Of a DNA stretch of 64,000 nt, positions 61,301 to 64,000 are shown one piece after another. The DNA lies in assembly GCF_905475345.1 (NCBI RefSeq), contig NC_066586.1, positions 11,427,900 through 11,491,899 on the forward strand, written 5' to 3'. Each line of letters starts with the position of its first letter. The stretch's first letter is position 1. This DNA comes from Vespula vulgaris. Lineage: Eukaryota > Arthropoda > Insecta > Hymenoptera > Vespidae. The translations under genes and the position numbers were made by a program. The notes under the pieces were generated by a model, which made no database searches, was not told the DNA's origin, and saw only the letters and a program-made list of their open reading frames with translations.

Positions 61301-62595
61301 CGCTTTTGTTCTTTTCCTGGCTCGGTTTCGTTTATTTCAATCTCTTGGTTAGACATGATTATCAAGAACGAATCTCTCTTTGATATTTTCCAGTGGAGAG
61401 CCGGCACGCGGAGCAGCTGGCATCTTTGGAAAGCAACTTGCAGGAGGAGAGACAGAAGTGCGAGTTTAGGCTAAACAATTGCTTGAACGAGGCGACAAAG
61501 GAGCATCGAGCAGAGATCGCGAGGCTACGAGCCGAACACGAGGCCGAATTGATGCGTAAAGATGCAGAGACCAAAAGAAGATCGGTCGTCCATGATCAAG
61601 GTGCAGCCTTGGCGGCGGAAGTCGAGTCCTTGAGATCTGTCTTGGAATTGAAGAGTCAAGAGAACGCGACCTTGAGATCGGAACTGGACGGCATACGTCG
61701 GGAGATCGAGGACAAGGACATATTGCAGCAACGAGTGGAGATGCTCGAAGCGAGATGCGAAGACTTGAAGGCTCAGCTTCAGTGCAAGGAGGCGATGGAG
61801 AGACAAATCTCTCATAACAACGAGATGCTCCACGAATCGATGCATCAGGTCTCGAAACAGAACAAACGTCTTTTGCAACGTAACGAAGAATTACAATGGA
61901 GGTTACGTCAAAAAAACGAAGTAGTAACAGTCCTGGCGAATCAACTAGCCTCGCCACGACTGTCTAGATCCTTAGGTCCTGAACACATAGATCACTCGTT
62001 GTCGTTCGACAAGAATACGCAACAATCCTCCTCTATGATAAAGTTTGTCGTTGAGAAAAGCGATTCGGTCTCGTGGACGCTTGACTTGGACGAAGCACAC
62101 GCACCTATGAACGCACCACCGAAACTCTTGACACCGGAGGGTTCTCTATCGGTATCTCGACAAGGCTCTTTAAGGCTTACACCACGGAGAACTGGTATCG
62201 ACACGAGAGCCAGATCCAAGAGCATTTCCGTGACGGATTCCGCGAGAACCGAAGATTCCAGTTGGCCTTACACCTCCACACCGGTCAACGCACGAAGAAG
62301 ACCCAGGAGCGACCCATCCTCCTCTTCAACCTCTTCTTCCTCATCTTCCTCGTCGACAGCTTCATCCTCCTCAACGGCTCCAGCCAATCCCGTCGTTGCA
62401 GTTGCCGTAGCTGCGGCGGCTGCCGCTGCCGCAGCTGCCGAAGATTGCAACGCCGGTCAGACACCTCAAGAAGCTGGTGGCGAAGCCATGATCTCTGAGG
62501 AAACCTCCGCTTCCAGCAGCGAGGACGAGTCCTCTACGAGCAGCGATATACCTCGTCTTCCCATGCAATTTGCTTGGGGAAAACCCATCAATTAA
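25964..62595 (+). CDS. Microtubule-associated MTUS1/ATIP-family coiled-coil protein
   Basis: A predicted microtubule-associated protein of the MTUS1/MTUS2 family. Eleven exons give 1198 aa with consistent phases: 25964-25972, 41296-41503, 41626-41731, 42272-43163, 43288-43718, 44124-44233, 52323-52448, 55323-55490, 59842-59996, 60368-60557, 61394-62595. Exons 2-6 encode a disordered, Ser/Pro- and acid-rich N-terminal half (ESLGILTPDQMTDF) and then a basic region (KKYKMPKRNVVSKIKAMIE). Exons 7-8 are basic, with an 18-glutamine run. Family identity comes from exons 9-11 (residues about 690-990): RAKRAEQIVQAL, VESLRSVLELKSQENATL, then MLHESMHQVSKQNKRLLQRN and EELQWRLRQ. These match the C-terminal coiled coil of ATIP proteins. 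A Ser run (about 1103-1125) and an Ala run (about 1134-1148) follow. The first exon is separated by a 15.3-kb intron. The donor at 60558 is weak, and small exons may be missing. Mammalian MTUS1 also uses several promoters. Confidence 0.8.
25973..36219 (+). other. Intron 1 of the MTUS-like gene, first part
   Basis: About 10 kb with no coding exon that I can support. Composition is mixed AT-rich with CpG islets (for example 29370-29480, 32830-33130). A short ATG ORF, MNRPCRTIRW, followed by GTAGGT near 33450 could be another alternative first exon, but its phase does not fit exon 2. Confidence 0.45.
27774..35910. repeat. Microsatellites in the first MTUS-like intron
   Basis: Simple repeats include (TATG)n about 27770-27800, (CT)n about 28489-28567, (GA)n 30479-30508, GAAA/GAGA-rich 32665-32735, (CT)n 33256-33275, (TG)n(TA)n 35612-35669 and (CT)n 35865-35902. 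They generate long spurious Ser/Leu- or Arg/Glu-rich ORFs on both strands, none of which I regard as a gene. Confidence 0.9.
36220..37640. repeat. Diverged tandem repeat, about 650/570-bp unit, 2.4 copies
   Basis: AAATATTTACGATGCAAAAC and its variant recur at 36264, 36915 and 37484. Around these anchors the copies share TTTAAACAATTT, GTTTTTAGRCACGATCAC, TTCGACATAGCG and AACAAATATTATCRGACAAT blocks. The second and third copies share the segment with TCAGCAGGRATATTTRAAA. The ORFs in each copy are not conserved. Confidence 0.85.
39664..39735 (-). other. tRNA-like (Pol III A/B box) relic
   Basis: On the minus strand GGTTCGAAACC (39675-39685) matches the B-box consensus exactly. About 25-45 bp upstream, GAGCTGAGAACTGGG resembles an A box. 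The T-arm and acceptor stems do not pair properly, so this is not a functional tRNA. A decayed tRNA-derived SINE head is the likeliest explanation. Confidence 0.3.
40570..40687. other. Cluster of three perfect inverted repeats in intron 1
   Basis: AAGTGT-TGGAG-ACACTT (40570-40586), CCTCGG-CA-CCGAGG (40595-40608) and CAAGGGCAA (40628-40636) with TTGCCCTTG (40679-40687) lie within 118 bp in a GC-elevated block. No ORF explains it. It could be a structured intronic RNA or a regulatory block. Confidence 0.4.
43164..43206 (+). repeat. (CT)n microsatellite abutting a 5' splice site
   Basis: The donor GTAAGT after exon 4 of the MTUS-like gene runs directly into about 18 CT repeats (from about 43169). 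Reading through produces an artefactual SLSLSL tail on the exon-4 ORF. Confidence 0.9.
44234..49277 (+). other. Intron 6 of the MTUS-like gene
   Basis: No constitutive exon is supported. The interval holds AT-rich DNA to about 46100, then a CpG-rich block (46350-46700) with promoter-like elements, then (CT)n tracts at 46720-46765, 47017-47071 and 48370-48418. A proline/arginine-coding GC-rich stretch lies near 48490-48640. Several ORFs (for example 47211-47597, 48505-48816) lack recognisable content and may be leader sequence of the downstream alternative first exon. Confidence 0.4.
46565..46675 (+). promoter_or_regulatory. Candidate DPE-type internal promoter
   Basis: A CpG-rich block contains an inverted CCAAT box (GCCATTGG, about 46572). 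An initiator-like GGCAGTAC with A at 46642 is followed by GGACG at exactly +28 to +32 (46669-46673), matching the DPE consensus and spacing of arthropod TATA-less promoters. It would drive the transcript whose first coding exon ends at 49368. This is a motif match only. Confidence 0.3.
49278..49368 (+). CDS. Alternative first coding exon with predicted myristoylation signal
   Basis: An ATG in context TTCAAGATGG opens MGQQGSKGRPSLRTDFVRDS and runs 30 codons to a GTAGAA donor at 49369, leaving one base. This matches exactly the phase needed by the exon at 52323 and gives ...SFKR-ERSPTSGS. It is the first in-frame ATG; the frame is open back to about 49035. Gly2, Ser6 and following basic residues fit the N-myristoylation consensus. 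It would give an isoform of the MTUS-like protein lacking the acidic N-terminal half, possibly membrane-anchored. The evidence is the signal, phase and ORF; there is no transcript evidence. Confidence 0.5.
50081..50620. repeat. Diverged tandem repeat, about 180-200 bp, 3 copies
   Basis: TATATTTYTAATAGAGA recurs at 50081, 50259 and 50459. Each copy continues with AATCGTTYNAATGATACARC, GAATTACTTT, then CTTCGTTCGATYGATT and a GATGATAG/GATGACAAG-type end. Confidence 0.85.
51001..51500. repeat. Diverged tandem repeat, about 170-180 bp, 3 copies
   Basis: ACTTTCTAGTGACTTTGAAC occurs at 51024 and 51204, with a weaker copy near 51371 (AGTTTTTAATGACTTT). Shared features include CGAGAGGAGAATT, TAATATATCTATTTATATAT-type stretches and TCTATCGT boxes. 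Confidence 0.7.
53861..53984 (+). CDS. Second alternative first coding exon of the MTUS-like gene
   Basis: ATG at 53861 opens MIEVPPNVGNVRAGRSRLSS and continues 41 codons to a GTATGT donor at 53985, leaving one base. The next exon (55323) needs exactly one base, giving ...SSYY-KKSPTASRK. The exon is CpG-rich against AT-rich flanks and follows a (GA)n tract (53717-53757). It would encode a short basic head on the poly-Q and coiled-coil part. The isoform is inferred from phase and splice signals only. Confidence 0.4.
54085..54350. repeat. Diverged tandem duplication, about 147-bp period
   Basis: TAGCATACAAATGAAATTGA (54085) and AGTATACAAATAAAAATGAT (about 54233) open two copies. Both continue through a TTACTYGTAACNAACGTA block, TTGAATATT, CTATGTTRTAAATCA and TCAANTGG. 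Confidence 0.7.
55491..58160 (+). other. Intron between the poly-Q exon and the coiled-coil exons
   Basis: No coding exon is supported. A diverged duplication of about 136 bp occupies 56500-56720 (TTCAYACATTTTCT/TTCACATAATTTCT followed by CTGTT, ATTATTCA and AACGTTRCATCA). A (GTA)n tract covers about 57124-57160 and a (CA)n tract lies near 57243-57256. Short ORFs lack recognisable content. Confidence 0.45.
58140..58600 (+). promoter_or_regulatory. Candidate third internal promoter with long (TAG)n tract
   Basis: A CpG-rich block has TTTTTATTT at about -31 to -23 relative to an initiator GGTCAGTTT (A at 58176). It is followed by an interrupted leader with about 20 TAG/AGT triplets (58335-58396), which in one frame gives a poly-Ser ORF of 118 aa (58223-58579). 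That ORF has no splice site in phase, so I read it as leader or spurious. A transcript from here would carry mainly the coiled-coil exons. Confidence 0.25.
58601..59841 (+). other. Intron DNA before the first coiled-coil exon
   Basis: Contains T-rich stretches (58625-58640, 58828-58860), a (CT)n tract (59094-59122) and CpG-rich segments. No ORF with recognisable content. The acceptor TTGATTACAG ending at 59841 begins the coiled-coil part of the MTUS-like gene. Confidence 0.4.
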
Positions 62596-64000
62596 CACAC
62601 AAATTAGCCAAGATTTTCGTTCGTGCGACCGTAAAACGATGGCATTTCGCTTGCCCTGCCTATCGATCCTATTTCCCTCGATATTTTTTCTTTTTTACGT
62701 GCTCGCATTTTTATACTTTCGACGCCCCTCTTTCTTCAGAATCTTTCTATCGAAGATTTGAAGAGAAAATACGCGTACAAAGCAAAAGATTAACGTCGAA
62801 TATTCGTGCACGCATATATACGTGATATTCGATATCAATCAATATCGAAAACATTTTTTTTTATTTGTTCTTGTATCTTTTTATTATGACTTCATGGGTT
62901 TTTTCTTTTTTTTTATTTTTTTTTCTATTTTTTCTTTTTCATTTTTTTTTTTTTTTTTTTAGTAAAGTTGACCGCGTATGTGTTTTCGTGAACAAGAGTA
63001 TTGTGTAAAACCATTAGACATTCTTAATTATTAATGTATGAAATGATAAATGAAACGAGTGTCTTGATTTTTGTTCCACTGGATGAGTCCTTTGATTCAT
63101 TGTAAAATATTTTATTATTTTTTCGTTCTCGTTTATCTTTCCTTTTTGTCTTTCCTACTTCACGATCTTCTCGTTCACTAATAACAAAAAAAAAAAACAT
63201 TCTATTATTTACAATGTATACAGGTGCCTAATACTTTTGGCCAAGGATGTGTACATGTTAACGGATTTATCTAATCATGTATAAGGAGAAAATACGTTTC
63301 GGTCGTCTGGGCCATTACTTATTTAATTCGTGTCACTTTTACACATGTCCGTTTTATAAGAATGCGATTACATTAAGTCTGTAAATAGGCAACGATGTTT
63401 ATAAATTAATTAATTTTTATCGCAACTGTATATAGTCAAGAACGTTACATCACATACCGTCTCCTTCCTCCCGAATCATCGATAAAATATTCGCTGCGCT
63501 TATACTTAAAATGGCTGATTTTCATTATAGCCGCAGCCTAAAGAACGGCGAAATATCGCAATGCCATTTCTTTGAGAGATCGCTAAGGGTCTTTTAAATC
63601 AGTATGATGAATATGAAGTTGGCTTTGAAGTTGATTTATAGTACAGAAAACTCTTCTTCATGATAGTTTTGGAACGATCGTGCATTGCAGTATTCGCTGT
63701 TCACCTTTTCATGATGGAAAAAAAAAACAAAAACCTAATATTTATGTTATCGTTCGATTTCTCCGTGTTACAGTTTCGATAAGCTTATACGTAATACAAT
63801 TATGATAGGCTGATATACACTAACAGCGGTGCGAACTCATTCAAATTTCTTACGTGAGATCGAGATACCCTGTAAATCCATAAGCCTATCGAAGTTATGT
63901 ATCGGCTCAAATCATGCCAGCTGAAGTGAGAATCGAATGGATGCAAAGTTGATTCTAATCTGCTCTCTTTGGAAAAACTGGAGATCACATTTGGTAGCAG
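62596..64000 (+). other. 3'UTR and downstream flank of the MTUS-like gene
   Basis: Follows the TAA at 62593-62595. It is T-rich, with a long T-homopolymer mixture (62898-62962). No canonical AATAAA could be assigned as the site of 3' processing. No new gene is recognised before the window end. Confidence 0.5.
63219..63254. mobile_element. Possible Tc1/mariner terminal-repeat relic
   Basis: TACAGGTGCCTAATACTTTT followed by GGCCAAGGATGTGTA resembles the CAGGTG...CTTTTGGCCA terminal sequence seen in Tc1/mariner-type elements, beginning and ending at TA. No transposase ORF and no second terminus were found in the window. Confidence 0.2.

Noticed and set aside
61466..62598. Several minus-strand and alternative-frame ORFs of 60-163 aa
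   Set aside because: All overlap the 400-codon final exon of the MTUS-like gene, whose frame carries the family signature.

Overview
This is a nuclear DNA window from an animal, almost certainly an insect and most likely a hymenopteran (bee, ant or wasp). The evidence is spliced genes with GT-AG introns, a SMAD1/5-type Mad protein, very AT-rich flanks beside CpG-rich segments, and dense (CT)n/(GA)n microsatellites. Species cannot be fixed from the sequence.

Layout. 1-9.2 kb holds no intact gene that I recognise. It is built from several independent families of diverged repeats, most carrying short perfect inverted repeats: a triple-hairpin tandem array (1-1.8 kb), a 101-bp array with an 11-bp minisatellite inside it (3.6-4.25 kb), three copies of a dispersed element (4.5, 6.96 and 8.35 kb) and a second hairpin module (7.3-9.0 kb). 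An inverted, broken copy of INTS8 exon 2 lies at 6.43-6.80 kb. 9.2-15.2 kb holds a head-to-head pair: PPP1R42 on the minus strand (6 exons, 355 aa) and INTS8 on the plus strand (12 exons, 1000 aa). In both, all splice phases close perfectly. 17.2-18.7 kb is Mad, the BMP/Dpp receptor-regulated SMAD, in two coding exons. 18.7-25 kb is its likely 3'UTR plus intergenic DNA. 25-62.6 kb is one long plus-strand gene of the MTUS1/ATIP microtubule-associated family. I assembled 11 coding exons (1198 aa, phases consistent) and two further phase-compatible alternative first exons. One of these starts MGQQGSKGR, a predicted N-myristoylation signal. The last 1.4 kb is 3'UTR or flank.

The genes do not form a pathway. 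INTS8 tethers PP2A to the Integrator complex in the nucleus, Mad transduces Dpp/BMP signals, PPP1R42 is a centrosomal/ciliary PP1 regulator, and the MTUS-like protein is a coiled-coil microtubule binder. Base composition shifts from very AT-rich (INTS8, PPP1R42) to CpG-rich in the later MTUS-like exons.

The most unusual signal is the repeat complex at 1-9 kb. In the first array, nine hairpins of one design keep base pairing through paired substitutions, which suggests an RNA structure or a dyad binding site under constraint. No homology search could be run; family names rest on recognised motifs and on full-length exon assembly.
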